Counted from the first letter of the stretch, positions 53,082-62,500 are shown. The stretch is 64,000 nt of DNA from Dokdonella immobilis (GCF_900115085.1 NZ_FOVF01000002.1:124001-188000); one strand, 5' to 3'. Numbers and translations are program-made. The notes: a model not told the origin generated them from the letters alone.

Positions 53082-55379
53082 CTACCCTGTGCCGCCGCCC
53101 TGGGCGGCGCGAATCTGCGCCTCGACTGCCGCGATCGCGGTCATGTTGACGACGCGCCGTACGGTCGCGGCCGGGGTCAGGATGTGGGCCGGTTTCGATA
53201 CGCCCATCAGGATCGGGCCGAGGGCGACGCCTTCGGTCATGACGCGGGTGATGTTGTAGCCGATGTTGGCGGCATCGAGGTTCGGGCAGACGTAGAGGTT
53301 GGCGCGGCCCTTGAGGCGCGAGTTCGGGAACAGCTTGTCGCGCACGTCTTCATTGAAGGCGGTGTCGGCGTGCATCTCGCCTTCGACTTCCATGTCCGGC
53401 GCGCGTTCGCGGATGATCTCGAGCGCGCGGCGCATCTTGGCCGCCGAGGCGTCCTCGTGGCTGCCGAAGTTCGAGTGCGAGAGCAGGGCGATCTTCGGTT
53501 CGACGCCAAACAGGCGCAGGCGGATCGCACCCTGCAACGTCGCTTCGGCGATCTGCTCCGCGCTCGGGTCGAGCTTCACGTGGGTGTCGAGGAAGAAGAA
53601 GATGCCATTGTTGTTGAGCACGCCGGTCATCGCCGAGGCGGCCTGCACGCCGGGATCGAGCGGCAGGATGTCGAGGATGTAGCGCAGCTTCTTGTGGTAG
53701 CGCCCGACCAGGCCGGTCAGCATCGCGTCGGCTTCGCCGCGATGGACCATCAGGGCGGCGATCACCGATGCGCGCGACCGCACGACGGCCTTGGCGCTGT
53801 CGGGGGTCACGCCGTGGCGTTCGAGCAGGCTGTGGTAGAGCGTCCAGTATTCCTTGAAGCGCGGATCGTTCTCGATATTGCAGATCTCGAAGTGCTCGCC
53901 GGCCTTGATGCGCAGGCACATGCGCTTGATGCGCGCCTCGATCACACCCGGTCGGCCGATGAGGATCGGCCAGGCCAGGTGATCGTCGGCGATGTGCTGG
54001 ATCGCGCGCAGCACGGTTTCCTCCTCGCCCTCGGCGTAGACGACACGCTTGAGGTCGCTGCGCGCGCGGTCGAACACCGGCTTCATGACCAGGCCGGTGC
54101 GGAACACGAAGGTGTTGAGGCGCTCGCGATAGGCTTCGATGTCGGCGATCGGGCGCGTCGCCACGCCCGATTCCATCGCCGCGACGGCAACCGCCGAGGA
54201 CAGTTCGATCAGCAGGCGTGGGTCGAACGGTTGCGGAATCAGGTACTCGGGGCCGAACGAACGGGTCTGGCCACCGTAGGCGCGCGCGGCGACGTCGGAC
54301 ATTTCGCGCCGGGCCAGGTCGGCGATGGCCTTGACGCAGGCGATCTTCATCGCCTCGTTGATCACCGTGGCGCCGACGTCGAGGGCGCCGCGGAACAGGT
54401 AAGGGAAACACAGGGCGTTGTTGACCTGGTTCGGGTAGTCCGAACGTCCGGTCGCGACGATCGCCTCGGGGCGAACCTCCTTGACCAGCTCGGGCAGGAT
54501 CTCCGGGGTCGGGTTGGCCAGGGCGAAGATGATCGGCCGATCGACCATGCGCTCGACCATGGCCTGGGTCAGTGCGCCCGGGCCGGACAGGCCGACGAAC
54601 ATGTCGGCGCCCTCGATGATGTCATCGAGCGTGCGTGCATCGGTATCGCGCGCGTAGCGGCGCTTGTTTTCGTCGAGGTCGTCGCGGCCGCTGTGGATCA
54701 CGCCGTGACGGTCGGCCACCCAGATGTTTTCCTTCGGCACGCCGAGATGGACCAGCATGTCCATGCACGAGATGCCGGCGGCGCCGGCGCCGGTGTGCAC
54801 GATCTTGACCTGGTCGGGTTTCTTGCCGATCACCGAAAGCGCATTGATGAAGGCCGCGCCGAGGATGATCGCGGTGCCATGCTGGTCGTCATGGAAGACC
54901 GGGATCTTCATGCGCTCGCGCAGCGTGCGCTCGACGATGAAGCATTCCGGGGCCTTGATGTCCTCGAGGTTGATGCCGCCGAAACTCGGTTCGAGGCTGG
55001 CGATGATGTCGATCAGCTTTTGCGGATCCGATTCGTTGATCTCGATGTCGAAGACATCGATGCCGGCAAACTTCTGGAACAGCATGCCCTTGCCTTCCAT
55101 GACCGGCTTGGCCGCGAGCGGGCCGATGTCGCCGAGGCCGAGCACGGCAGTGCCGTTGGTGATGACCGCGACCAGGTTGCCGCGTGAGGTCATTTCGGCG
55201 GCCGTGGTCGGGTCGCGGACGATCTCCTCGCAGGCATAGGCGACGCCGGGCGAATAGGCCAGCGAAAGTTCGCGCTGGGTCACCACCGACTTGGTCGGCA
55301 CGACCTTGATCTTGCCCGCCGGAGCGCGTCGGTGATAGTCGAGCGCTGCTTGCTTGAGGAGTTCGGTTTCGCTGGACAT
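53082..55379 (-). CDS. maeB: NADP-dependent malic enzyme with phosphotransacetylase-like C-terminal domain
   Basis: A 765-residue enzyme making pyruvate, CO2 and NADPH from malate. The malic domain has AYSPGVAYACEEI, VITNGTAVLGLGDIG, KIPVFHDDQHGTAIILGAA and the dinucleotide site VHTGAGAAGISCMDM. From ~430 a PTA-like domain follows (RVVYAEGEEETVLRAIQ, LTGLVGRYHKKLRYILDILP, VLNNNGIFFFLDTHV), a regulatory acetyl-CoA-binding module in MaeB. Length matches E. coli MaeB (759). With aceE nearby, pyruvate metabolism flanks the island on both sides, probably by chance. Confidence 0.97.
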   Translation of the reverse strand: MSSETELLKQAALDYHRRAPAGKIKVVPTKSVVTQRELSLAYSPGVAYACEEIVRDPTTAAEMTSRGNLVAVITNGTAVLGLGDIGPLAAKPVMEGKGMLFQKFAGIDVFDIEINESDPQKLIDIIASLEPSFGGINLEDIKAPECFIVERTLRERMKIPVFHDDQHGTAIILGAAFINALSVIGKKPDQVKIVHTGAGAAGISCMDMLVHLGVPKENIWVADRHGVIHSGRDDLDENKRRYARDTDARTLDDIIEGADMFVGLSGPGALTQAMVERMVDRPIIFALANPTPEILPELVKEVRPEAIVATGRSDYPNQVNNALCFPYLFRGALDVGATVINEAMKIACVKAIADLARREMSDVAARAYGGQTRSFGPEYLIPQPFDPRLLIELSSAVAVAAMESGVATRPIADIEAYRERLNTFVFRTGLVMKPVFDRARSDLKRVVYAEGEEETVLRAIQHIADDHLAWPILIGRPGVIEARIKRMCLRIKAGEHFEICNIENDPRFKEYWTLYHSLLERHGVTPDSAKAVVRSRASVIAALMVHRGEADAMLTGLVGRYHKKLRYILDILPLDPGVQAASAMTGVLNNNGIFFFLDTHVKLDPSAEQIAEATLQGAIRLRLFGVEPKIALLSHSNFGSHEDASAAKMRRALEIIRERAPDMEVEGEMHADTAFNEDVRDKLFPNSRLKGRANLYVCPNLDAANIGYNITRVMTEGVALGPILMGVSKPAHILTPAATVRRVVNMTAIAAVEAQIRAAQGGGTG

Positions 55380-55490
55380 GGTGCGGGCGCGGACCTCTAA
55401 GTTGGCGGTATCACAGGGTTTTCCACTATATCACGCGGGTTCGATGGCACTCTGCCAAGCGGATACTGTCTTCTCGGCCCGACTCGACTG

Positions 55491-56753
55491 CTACAGGGCC
55501 AGCACGAGATCCTCCGCCTCGACGCGATCAAGGCGGATCTGATTGGCGAACAGCGAGAAGGCGAGCATCGCGGCCAGGCCGTTGGCGTGCTGGATCCAGC
55601 GCGGCAGCCAGTTCGCCGCGACGATGAAGCCGGAGTCGAACTCCCCTTCGAGCGAGACCACGTCGTGCAAGCTCATCTTGCCGGCGAACAGGTTGCGACA
55701 GAGGTTGAGCTTGCGGTTCTTCAGGGCCCAGCGGAAAAACGTGTGCACCGAGAGCAGGCCATGCAGGTAGACCGTGTCCTTGGTGAAGGCGTATCCGCCG
55801 GTCGTCGGTGAGCCGCGAAAGACACGCTGCGCCGAAGAGAAGCTGTCGCTCTCGGTCTGCCCGGCATCGAGGAAGAAGCGGAATACCTCGATGAAGTCGG
55901 CGCCATGCAGGGCCTTGTCGATGGCCAGGATGCGCAGGCTGATTCGCTTGAAGCGCTCGATGTCGAGCGATCCGGTCATCAGCTCGGCGAACACGGCCAG
56001 GCCTTCCTGGGTCGCGGTAATGCGCGGTGAGCTCAGGCCCAGTGAGGGCAGGCTGGGCTGGCGCCTGCCGTTCAATGCCGTCAGCGTATGCACGAAGGCC
56101 TCGTGCTCGAGCAACTGGTTGCGATCGTATTCGCTGAAACAGGTGGCCGAGCGCAGGCGGATGCGCGTGGCGCCGGCGGCGGCCTTGGAAATCAGCTGGT
56201 CATCCACTTCCACGCGCACGGTAGCCTTGCCGAAGAACGCGTCGAGCTGGGCCTGCAATTCGTCGCGCAGGACCGAGGCGGGGATGCAGTAGTCCGCCTC
56301 GCTGGTCAGCACCTCGTTGTCGAGCTCGTCGGCCAGGCTGATGAAGTGGCGCGCGGCGTCGAGGTTGCTGAGCTGGCTGCCGGGCACGCGCGAGCCGGGG
56401 CGTCCGTAGAGCTGGATGGAATGCGCGCAGAATTCGGCGCTGCCGACTGCGTCGAGCATTTCAGTCGCTACGCGCCAGGACTCGGTGCTTCGGCGGATGT
56501 AGTCGCCGACCGGATGCTGCGGATCGGCCTTTGCCTGCACGGCAAGAATTTCCGCTCGCGCGGCGGCGTAGTCGGGTTGGACGTAGTCGATCTGCGGAAG
56601 GCTCGGCGCACCGCGTCGCCACTGCGAAAGGAATCTTTCCTGGACGCTGGCCGGCCAGCTGACCGAGGCGAGCAGTCGGATACCCTTGACTGCGGCAACC
56701 AGGCGCCGGTCGAGTTCGGCCAGGTGTTCAAGGCTGTGCGTCATCGTCGGCAT
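55491..56753 (-). CDS. QEGLA-motif protein (DUF1704, flavohemoglobin expression-modulating type)
   Basis: About 420 residues of the DUF1704/KIAA0895-like family, now linked to metallopeptidases of the MATCAP/tyrosine-carboxypeptidase type. The HExxxH-like LLEHEAFVHTLTALNG and the TQEGLAVFAE signature are intact, as are GGYAFTKDTVYLHGL and NLCRNLFAGKMSLHD. The bacterial name comes from an effect on flavohemoglobin expression; the actual substrate is unknown. ATG 56753 (MPTMTHSLEH) is the first sensible start; ATG 56744 is possible. Divergent from a secreted protein gene by 144 bp. Confidence 0.85.
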   Translation of the reverse strand: MPTMTHSLEHLAELDRRLVAAVKGIRLLASVSWPASVQERFLSQWRRGAPSLPQIDYVQPDYAAARAEILAVQAKADPQHPVGDYIRRSTESWRVATEMLDAVGSAEFCAHSIQLYGRPGSRVPGSQLSNLDAARHFISLADELDNEVLTSEADYCIPASVLRDELQAQLDAFFGKATVRVEVDDQLISKAAAGATRIRLRSATCFSEYDRNQLLEHEAFVHTLTALNGRRQPSLPSLGLSSPRITATQEGLAVFAELMTGSLDIERFKRISLRILAIDKALHGADFIEVFRFFLDAGQTESDSFSSAQRVFRGSPTTGGYAFTKDTVYLHGLLSVHTFFRWALKNRKLNLCRNLFAGKMSLHDVVSLEGEFDSGFIVAANWLPRWIQHANGLAAMLAFSLFANQIRLDRVEAEDLVLAL

Positions 56754-56897
56754 GGGCTGCTGGCAAATATAGCCCAGTCCGGCTGACGCGGATCGGCGCT
56801 GCCTCGGTCGACTGGAGGCCATGGCGAGCACTCGCGGTTGGCGCCCGCCCATTCGGCGCGGCAGAATGCCGGCCAGTCCCTGGCCGAGGCTTCCGCC

Positions 56898-57806
56898 ATG
56901 CGTATCCGACTCCCCATGCTTGCGGCCTGTCTCGTTCTGCTGGCGATCTCGATGCCAGCACCGGCCGTCGAATCCTGTCTCTGGCTGCCAGTCGCGCAGG
57001 TCGGACGCGCGCTGCCCGAATTCAAACCCTGGCAGACCATGGCAGGCGGAAAGGTCGGCGCTTGCCAGTTCCTCGGGCGGACGCCTCGCGGGGCGGCGAT
57101 CCTGAGCCTGATCCAACGGGTCGAGGAATCACCGGCCAAGGCCGAGGATTTCGTCGCCAGCCTGCGCAAGAATCTCGGTGGCGAATACCTCGTCGAGCCG
57201 ATGGCCTCGCTCGGGCGGCGCGGTTTCAGCTATCGGCCGAAGGATGCGGCCGCTGGCGATGCGCGCGGCACGCTGTTCCTGGTCGGCCACGAGGGTCGCG
57301 TAGTCGCAATGGGCACGCTGACCGTGCCCGGTGAGGTATCCGCGGACATGCGGGAAGGCTTCCTGGCGCTGAGCCGGCGCGCCTTCGATCTGGCCGGCGA
57401 CAGCGAAAATCTGGCCGCTGCGACGCGTTGTACCTACTTCGACCAGGACCTGCTGGACGAGCTGTTCAAGGGCGCAGGGTTTTCGCAGCAGGTCTATGGC
57501 GCGAACAGCTGCATCGCCAATGCCGGAGCGCGCGTGCTGCTGCTGGCCATCGTCGACAATGTCGGCCCAGCGCTCGCCCAGACGATGGCCGCCAGTGGCG
57601 ACTGCCGATCGACGCCGCTGCCGGCGCTCGGCGCACACGGCAGCATCGGCTTCGCCTGCGCAGAGGGCAATGCGCGGGCGATGGTGCGCTACCTCAAGGG
57701 CGGCAAGCACTTCGAGTTCAGCTGGATTCCCGGCGCCGAACCGAGCCCTGCCGAACGCGAGCTACTGGTCAAACTGGCGCAGTCCGCCTACGACGGAGTT
57801 CACTAG
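56898..57806 (+). CDS. secreted protein with two cysteine-paired repeats, unknown function
   Basis: A 302-residue protein with signal peptide MRIRLPMLAACLVLLAISMPAPA. Two similar halves are visible: VESCLWLPVAQVGRALPEF ... GACQFLGR and, from ~175, TRCTYFDQDLLDELFKGAG ... NSCIANAG, each with a CxW/CxY start and a second cysteine about 30 residues on, so an ancestral duplication with disulfides is likely. Family not recognised. The stop codon TAG (57804-57806) lies inside the left inverted repeat of a MITE-like element, so the gene's 3' end may have been changed by insertion. Confidence 0.65.
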   Translation: MRIRLPMLAACLVLLAISMPAPAVESCLWLPVAQVGRALPEFKPWQTMAGGKVGACQFLGRTPRGAAILSLIQRVEESPAKAEDFVASLRKNLGGEYLVEPMASLGRRGFSYRPKDAAAGDARGTLFLVGHEGRVVAMGTLTVPGEVSADMREGFLALSRRAFDLAGDSENLAAATRCTYFDQDLLDELFKGAGFSQQVYGANSCIANAGARVLLLAIVDNVGPALAQTMAASGDCRSTPLPALGAHGSIGFACAEGNARAMVRYLKGGKHFEFSWIPGAEPSPAERELLVKLAQSAYDGVH

Positions 57807-58002
57807 GGAGGGTCTGATCAAGTAGCAAAGTCGTCACGACGCCTGCCTGATTGATTGGATGCTGAAAAGGTGGCGTCCAGAAGGCTCTCCACATGCACCG
57901 CGCGCCTCGTCAAGGCAACCAGCCTTCACTTCGCCACGCGGCACCTGTGGAAAACCTTCTGAACGCCATGACGACTTTGCTACTTGATCAGACCCTCCCT
58001 AG
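57803..58002. mobile_element. 200-bp MITE-like palindromic element
   Basis: A perfect 34-bp inverted repeat, CTAGGGAGGGTCTGATCAAG + TAGCAAAGTCGTCA, occupies 57803-57836 and 57969-58002. Inside it a second imperfect pair (TGGCGTCCAGAAGG vs TGGCGTTCAGAAGG, then CCACA) extends the stem, offset by ~34 extra bases on the left. No ORF. The ends CTAG/CTAG could include a target duplication. Confidence 0.8.
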
Positions 58003-58030
58003 CTGCCACGAAACCGATGCCGGCATCGCG

Positions 58031-58059
58031 ATCCCGAATCCCCAATCCCCAATCCCGGC
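58031..58059. repeat. GGGATTGGGGATTCGGG repeat next to rsgA
   Basis: GATCCCGAATCCCCAATCCC plus one further CAATCCC unit (inverse orientation) ends two bases before the rsgA stop codon, 28 bases from the MITE-like element. Confidence 0.75.
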
Positions 58060-58061
58060 TC

Positions 58062-59141
58062 TCAATGCCGGCCGTATTTCTCGTCGAGCCGGCGACCGAG
58101 TGCCTTGGTCATCACGCGAGCCTCGCTCTTGCGGCGCAGTTGCGTCTCGAGGCTGTCGGCCGCGGCGGCGAGTTCGTCGCGCAGCTTCAGGTAGTTGTGC
58201 CAGCGGTCGTTGTCGAGGCGGCCGTCCTCGAGTGCAGTGCGTACCGCGCAGCCCGGTTCGCTGAGGTGGCTGCAGTCGCCGAAGCGGCAGTCCTCGGCCA
58301 GTTCCTCGATGTCGCCGAACTGGCTGCCGTCGAGTGATTCCTCGCCGGTCAACTTGATCTCGCGCATGCCCGGAGTGTCGATCAGGCAACCACCGCTCGG
58401 AAGCTGGATCAGGGCCCGGTAGGTCGTGGTATGGCGGCCGCGACTGTCGGTCTCGCGCACTGCATGCGTGGCCTGGCGCGATTCGCCGAGCAGGGTATTG
58501 GTCAGGGTCGACTTGCCAACACCGGACGAGCCGACCAGCACGGTCGACGTGCCGGGGCCGAGCAGGGGCAGCAGCACCGAAACGCTGTCGGCGGATTTCG
58601 CGTTGACGGCGTGGATTGCGGTTTGCACGGGTACGCGCCCGCGCAGCTCGGCCATGGCCGCGTCGGCATCCCCGGCGGTATCGGCTTTGGTCAGGACCAC
58701 CACCGCGCGGGCGCCACTGCCCTCGATGAGCATCAGGTAGCGTTCGATGCGGGCCGGATTGAAATCTCCGTCGAGGCCGCTGATCACCATCACCGTGTCG
58801 ATGTTGGTCGCGATCAGCTGGCGCTGGTGGCGTTCGCCGGCGGCGGCACGTGCCAGCACGCTGCGACGCGGCAGGATCTGCTCTATGGACGGAGGCTTGC
58901 TGCGATTGACGCGGACGAAGTCGCCGACTGCCGGACGCTCGGCCGGGTCCAGGGATGGCTTGAGGAAGCGCGGCGCCGGCTGCGCGTTGAACGCGGAAAC
59001 GCCATCGTGCAGCTCGTAGCCCGCCCGATGCTGGGCAATGACGCGGGCAATGCGCGAGTCGTCGGCGTCATCGTCCGACGACGGCGGCAAGGCGCCATGC
59101 CAGCCGATGCGGGTGAGCGGGGATTCGGTGGGGTCGGCCAT
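58062..59141 (-). CDS. rsgA: ribosome small subunit-dependent GTPase RsgA
   Basis: A 359-residue circularly permuted GTPase for late 30S maturation. OB-fold region VGDFVRVNRSKPPSIEQILP, G4 VVLTKAD, G1 VGSSGVGKSTLTN, G2 region RETDSRGRHTT, G3 LIDTPGMREI, and the zinc knuckle CRFGDCSHLSEPGC. ATG 59141 begins MADPTESP; the longer frame is not conserved. Its 3' end abuts repeat sequence and it lies 44 bp downstream of the RND adaptor stop on the same strand, so co-transcription is likely. Confidence 0.95.
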   Translation of the reverse strand: MADPTESPLTRIGWHGALPPSSDDDADDSRIARVIAQHRAGYELHDGVSAFNAQPAPRFLKPSLDPAERPAVGDFVRVNRSKPPSIEQILPRRSVLARAAAGERHQRQLIATNIDTVMVISGLDGDFNPARIERYLMLIEGSGARAVVVLTKADTAGDADAAMAELRGRVPVQTAIHAVNAKSADSVSVLLPLLGPGTSTVLVGSSGVGKSTLTNTLLGESRQATHAVRETDSRGRHTTTYRALIQLPSGGCLIDTPGMREIKLTGEESLDGSQFGDIEELAEDCRFGDCSHLSEPGCAVRTALEDGRLDNDRWHNYLKLRDELAAAADSLETQLRRKSEARVMTKALGRRLDEKYGRH

Positions 59142-59185
59142 CGCCGGGATTCTACCGGCGATTGCCATTCGCGCGAGGGTTTCGC

Positions 59186-60310
59186 TCAGCTGCCGTTGCT
59201 GGCGGTCGCGGCCAGGGCACGGGCCTGGGCGATCTTGGCATCGTGCGCGGCATTGATCACCTGGACCAGGGCGCCGTCGGTCAGGGCGGCATGGCCGGTC
59301 ACGACCACTTCGGCACCGGCACTGACGCCGTCGAGGACCTGGATGCGCTTGCCGCTTTCGTAGCCGGTTCGGATCGGCGTGCGTTGCGCCTTGCCGTCGA
59401 CGATGACATAGGCGATTTCCGCGTCGCGACTGCCGAGCACGGCGGTCTTGGGAATCAGCACGGCATTGGCGAGATGCAGGAAGGCGATATCCATGCGCGT
59501 GAACAGGCCCGGTCGCAGGCTGCGGTCGCGGTTGTCGACGCGTACGGTGACCTTGACCGTGCCGCTTTCGCGATCGACCACCGGCGCGACGCGTTCGATG
59601 CGCGCATCGAAATGGCGACTGCCGAGCGCGTCGACGGTGAAATCGACCGGCTGTCCGGCGGCCAGGGCGACGGCGTCGCGTTCGGGAACGCGCAGGTCGG
59701 CGCGCAGGTCGGAAAAATCGGCCACGTCGAAAACGGGGTCGTTGGCGGCCAGCAACTGGCCCTGCTTGATCCAGCGCCGCGTCACCACGCCGTCGAACGG
59801 GGCGCGGATTTCGCTCTTGGCGACGACCACGCGGGCCAGGGCCACCTCGGCGCGACGCACGGCGTACTCGGATTCGGCCTGATCATGGCTGGTTGCCGCG
59901 ATCAGCTTGCGGGCAAGCAACTTCTCGCCGCGGTCGACATCGTTCTTGCGGCGTTGCAGGTCGGCCTCGGCTTCGCGCAACTGGAGACGGCTATGGGTCG
60001 CATCGACCCGCGCCAGCAGCTGGCCCTTGCGCACGCTGTCGCCTTCCTCGACCAGCAGTTCGAGCACGGTGCCCGGCACTTCGCTGACGATCTTGGCTTC
60101 GTGTTCGGCCTGCAGTGTGGCGGTGGCCGCATAGCGGGCTGTCAGGTCGCCCTGCTCGACGCGTGCCGTCTCGACCGGCTGACCCTCTTCGGCGGCCGTC
60201 TTTTCAGCGGCGGCCGCAGTCTTGGGGGCGGGCGCGGAGCCACCCGAGCAGCCGGCAAGGGCAGCGATCAGGGCCAGGGACAAGGACAACAAGGGGGTCA
60301 GGCGGGACAT
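59186..60310 (-). CDS. RND efflux periplasmic adaptor (membrane fusion) lipoprotein
   Basis: A 374-residue HlyD/AcrA-type adaptor. The lipoprotein signal ends LAALAGCS; lipoyl/biotinyl half-motifs flank the hairpin (IVSEVPGTVLELLVEEGDSV and SEIRAPFDGVVTRRWIKQG), the alpha-hairpin is LQLREAEADLQRRKNDVDRG..., and the beta-barrel domain includes SGTVKVTVRVDN and LRPGLFTRMDIAF. No RND pump or outer-membrane channel gene follows (rsgA does), so it is an orphan adaptor here. A sigma-70 promoter with an overlapping palindrome lies at 60330-60369. Confidence 0.9.
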   Translation of the reverse strand: MSRLTPLLSLSLALIAALAGCSGGSAPAPKTAAAAEKTAAEEGQPVETARVEQGDLTARYAATATLQAEHEAKIVSEVPGTVLELLVEEGDSVRKGQLLARVDATHSRLQLREAEADLQRRKNDVDRGEKLLARKLIAATSHDQAESEYAVRRAEVALARVVVAKSEIRAPFDGVVTRRWIKQGQLLAANDPVFDVADFSDLRADLRVPERDAVALAAGQPVDFTVDALGSRHFDARIERVAPVVDRESGTVKVTVRVDNRDRSLRPGLFTRMDIAFLHLANAVLIPKTAVLGSRDAEIAYVIVDGKAQRTPIRTGYESGKRIQVLDGVSAGAEVVVTGHAALTDGALVQVINAAHDAKIAQARALAATASNGS

Positions 60311-60329
60311 CGCAGTGACTTCTCAAGTA

Positions 60330-60369
60330 GTGTTGTAGGTAACTATAACACCAAAACTCATCGTGTCAA
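60330..60369 (-). promoter_or_regulatory. sigma-70 promoter with overlapping operator-like palindrome for the RND adaptor gene
   Basis: Minus strand: -35 TTGACA (60364-60369), 16-base spacer, -10 TATAGT (60342-60347). Half-sites GTGTTATAG (60343-60351) and CTACAACAC (60330-60338) form an inverted repeat with one mismatch and a 4-base spacer covering the -10. The pattern recalls GntR/YtrA-type operators; no cognate regulator gene lies in the window. Confidence 0.7.
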
Positions 60370-60554
60370 GGGTCGGGCGGGCGGCGAGTCTGGGGGAATG
60401 GTGCCGTGGCCGCGCCTGCCGAAGGTATCGGGTCATGGTGTCGACGATCTGAGATGCACGCGGAGCGGAATAGGTTGCGCCAGGGGCCGATTGTGTGCAG
60501 TGCAGCATTGGATGTTGCTAAGATGCCGCGAATATCTGCCGCGCGTGTCTTTCC

Positions 60555-61802
60555 ATGCCCCATCGCCCCGTGTCGACCAGTTCGCGACTCGCCGAAGTCC
60601 GCTATGAAATTCGTGGGACGCTGAGCCATCGCGCGCGCGACCTCGAAGCCGAAGGCCGGCGGATCGTCCGCCTCAATATCGGCAATCCCGGTGCATTCGG
60701 TTTCGAGGCGCCCAAACACATCCGGGAATCGGTGACACGTTCGCTGCCGAACAGCGAGGCCTACTGCCAGCAACAAGGATTGCCGATGGCCCGCGAAGCC
60801 ATCGCGGCGCAGCAGCGCATGCGCGGCTCGCTGTCGGTCGACGCCGAGCGCGTGTTCATCGGCAATGGCGTCAGCGAGCTGATCGATCTGGCCTTGCGCG
60901 CCCTGCTCGAAGCGGGTGACGAAGTGCTGGTGCCGGCGCCCGACTATCCGTTGTGGACGGCCGCCACCATCCTCAATGGCGGCAAGGCGGTGCACTATCC
61001 CTGTCCGGCCGGTCGTGGCCACTTGCCTGATGTCGAGGAAATGGCGGCCCTGATCACACCGCGCACGCGCGCGATCGTGCTGATCAATCCGAACAATCCG
61101 ACCGGCGCCACGTATCCTCGCGAACTGCTCGGCGCCATCGTCGCCTTGGCCGAGCGCCACCAACTGGTCCTGCTGGCCGACGAGATCTATGACGGCATCC
61201 TCTACGACGGGGCGCGCTTCGAGCCGCTCGCGGCGCTGGCGGGCGACGTGCCATGCCTGAGCTTTGGCGGCCTCAGCAAGGTCCATCGCGCCTGCGGCTA
61301 CCGGGTCGGCTGGTTCAGCGTCTCGGGGTCCAGGGCGCGCGTGGTCGACATGCTGCATGCCTTCGATCTGCTCGCCGCGCTGCGTCTGTGCGGCAACGTG
61401 CCGGGTCAATGGGCCATCGAGCCGGCCCTGCAGGGCGCCGATACGATCTCCGCGCTGACCGCTCCGGGCGGACGCCTGCATGACTCGCGGCGCGCCGTGC
61501 TCGAAGCAGTCGAGCGCAGCCGCTTTCTCCGCGTGGTTGCCCCGGCCGGCGCGCTGTACGCGTTTCCCGGCGTCGACACGGCGCTGATTCCCGACTTCGA
61601 CGACGAAGCGTTCGCGCTGCACCTGCTCGAAACCGAAGACGTGCTGATCGTTCCGGGCTCGAGCTTCAACGTCCGCTACCGCAACCATTTCAGGATCACC
61701 CTGCTGCCACGGGCCGAGGTGATCGCCGACGTGTTCGGACGCATCGAACGGGCCCTCGTGCGTACGGCCGAGGTTCGCTCCACGGCACGCCAGGTCGCCT
61801 GA
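60555..61802 (+). CDS. PLP-dependent aminotransferase, AlaA-like
   Basis: A 415-residue fold-type I aminotransferase resembling glutamate-pyruvate aminotransferase AlaA (YfbQ). N-terminal IVRLNIGNPGAFGFEAPKHI, then SEAYCQQQGLPMAREA, VLVPAPDYPLWTAA, the NPNNPTGATYP motif, DEIYDGILYDG, PLP lysine in SFGGLSKVHRACGYRVGW and the carboxylate-binding Arg in RITLLPRAE. Roles would be alanine synthesis from pyruvate and glutamate; substrate not proven. It precedes the GDSL gene by 11 bp and is divergent from the RND adaptor gene. Confidence 0.88.
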   Translation: MPHRPVSTSSRLAEVRYEIRGTLSHRARDLEAEGRRIVRLNIGNPGAFGFEAPKHIRESVTRSLPNSEAYCQQQGLPMAREAIAAQQRMRGSLSVDAERVFIGNGVSELIDLALRALLEAGDEVLVPAPDYPLWTAATILNGGKAVHYPCPAGRGHLPDVEEMAALITPRTRAIVLINPNNPTGATYPRELLGAIVALAERHQLVLLADEIYDGILYDGARFEPLAALAGDVPCLSFGGLSKVHRACGYRVGWFSVSGSRARVVDMLHAFDLLAALRLCGNVPGQWAIEPALQGADTISALTAPGGRLHDSRRAVLEAVERSRFLRVVAPAGALYAFPGVDTALIPDFDDEAFALHLLETEDVLIVPGSSFNVRYRNHFRITLLPRAEVIADVFGRIERALVRTAEVRSTARQVA

Positions 61803-61813
61803 GGCGGACGAGG

Positions 61814-62449
61814 ATGCCGCAATCGGCGTCAGCCATCCCGGCGCGGTTCCTCGCCCTCGGTGATTCCTACACGATCGGCGAGGGTGTCGCCGCGGGTTTG
61901 CGCTGGCCGGACCAGCTGGTTGCGCGACTGCGCGAAGCTGGCATCGATATCGAAGCCGCCGAGATCATCGCCACCACGGGCTGGACCACGGATGAGCTGC
62001 TCGAAGGAATCGCAGCCGCCAGGCCGGCACCGCCCTATGCGCTGGTCAGTCTGCTGATCGGGGTCAACAACCAATACCGCGGCCGTTCGGCGGATGAGTA
62101 CGGCGAGGAATTCGCCGCATTGCTCGATCGCGCCGTCGGCTTCGCCGGGGGCGAGGCCCGGCGCGTCCTCGTGCTCTCGATTCCGGACTGGAGCGTCACT
62201 CCGTTCGCCGCCGAGCGCGGTACCGATCCGATTGCGGTCGCTGCCGCCATCGATCGATTCAACGCGATCAACCGGGAGCGGGCCGAGAATCGCGGTGCGC
62301 ACTGGATCGACGTCACCGACCTGTCGCGTGACGGCGGCCGCACCCTGCTGGTCGAGGACGGCCTGCATCCCTCGGCCAATCAATACGCCTTGTGGGTCGA
62401 CCGCGTTTTTCCGGTTGCCAGCGCCATCCTCGGCGCACGCGACGCCTGA
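61814..62449 (+). CDS. SGNH/GDSL-family hydrolase
   Basis: A 211-residue esterase-type hydrolase without a signal peptide. Block I ALGDSYTIGEGV (nucleophile Ser), block II glycine near AEIIATTGWTT, block III GVNNQYRGRS (Asn) and block V DGLHPSANQYALW (Asp and His). Probably cytosolic ester hydrolase; substrate unknown. It starts 11 bases after the aminotransferase stop, following GAGG, so the two form an operon. Confidence 0.9.
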   Translation: MPQSASAIPARFLALGDSYTIGEGVAAGLRWPDQLVARLREAGIDIEAAEIIATTGWTTDELLEGIAAARPAPPYALVSLLIGVNNQYRGRSADEYGEEFAALLDRAVGFAGGEARRVLVLSIPDWSVTPFAAERGTDPIAVAAAIDRFNAINRERAENRGAHWIDVTDLSRDGGRTLLVEDGLHPSANQYALWVDRVFPVASAILGARDA

Positions 62450-62500
62450 GCCCTGGCCCGCGCGCCCGCGGCACCCCAAGGGGCACCGCGGTGCTGGTGC

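Noticed and set aside
53184-55187. 667-codon open frame antisense to maeB
   Set aside because: Mirror frame of maeB with no independent coding signal.
60366-61688. 440-codon frame antisense to the AlaA-like gene
   Set aside because: Shadow of the aminotransferase; no domain.
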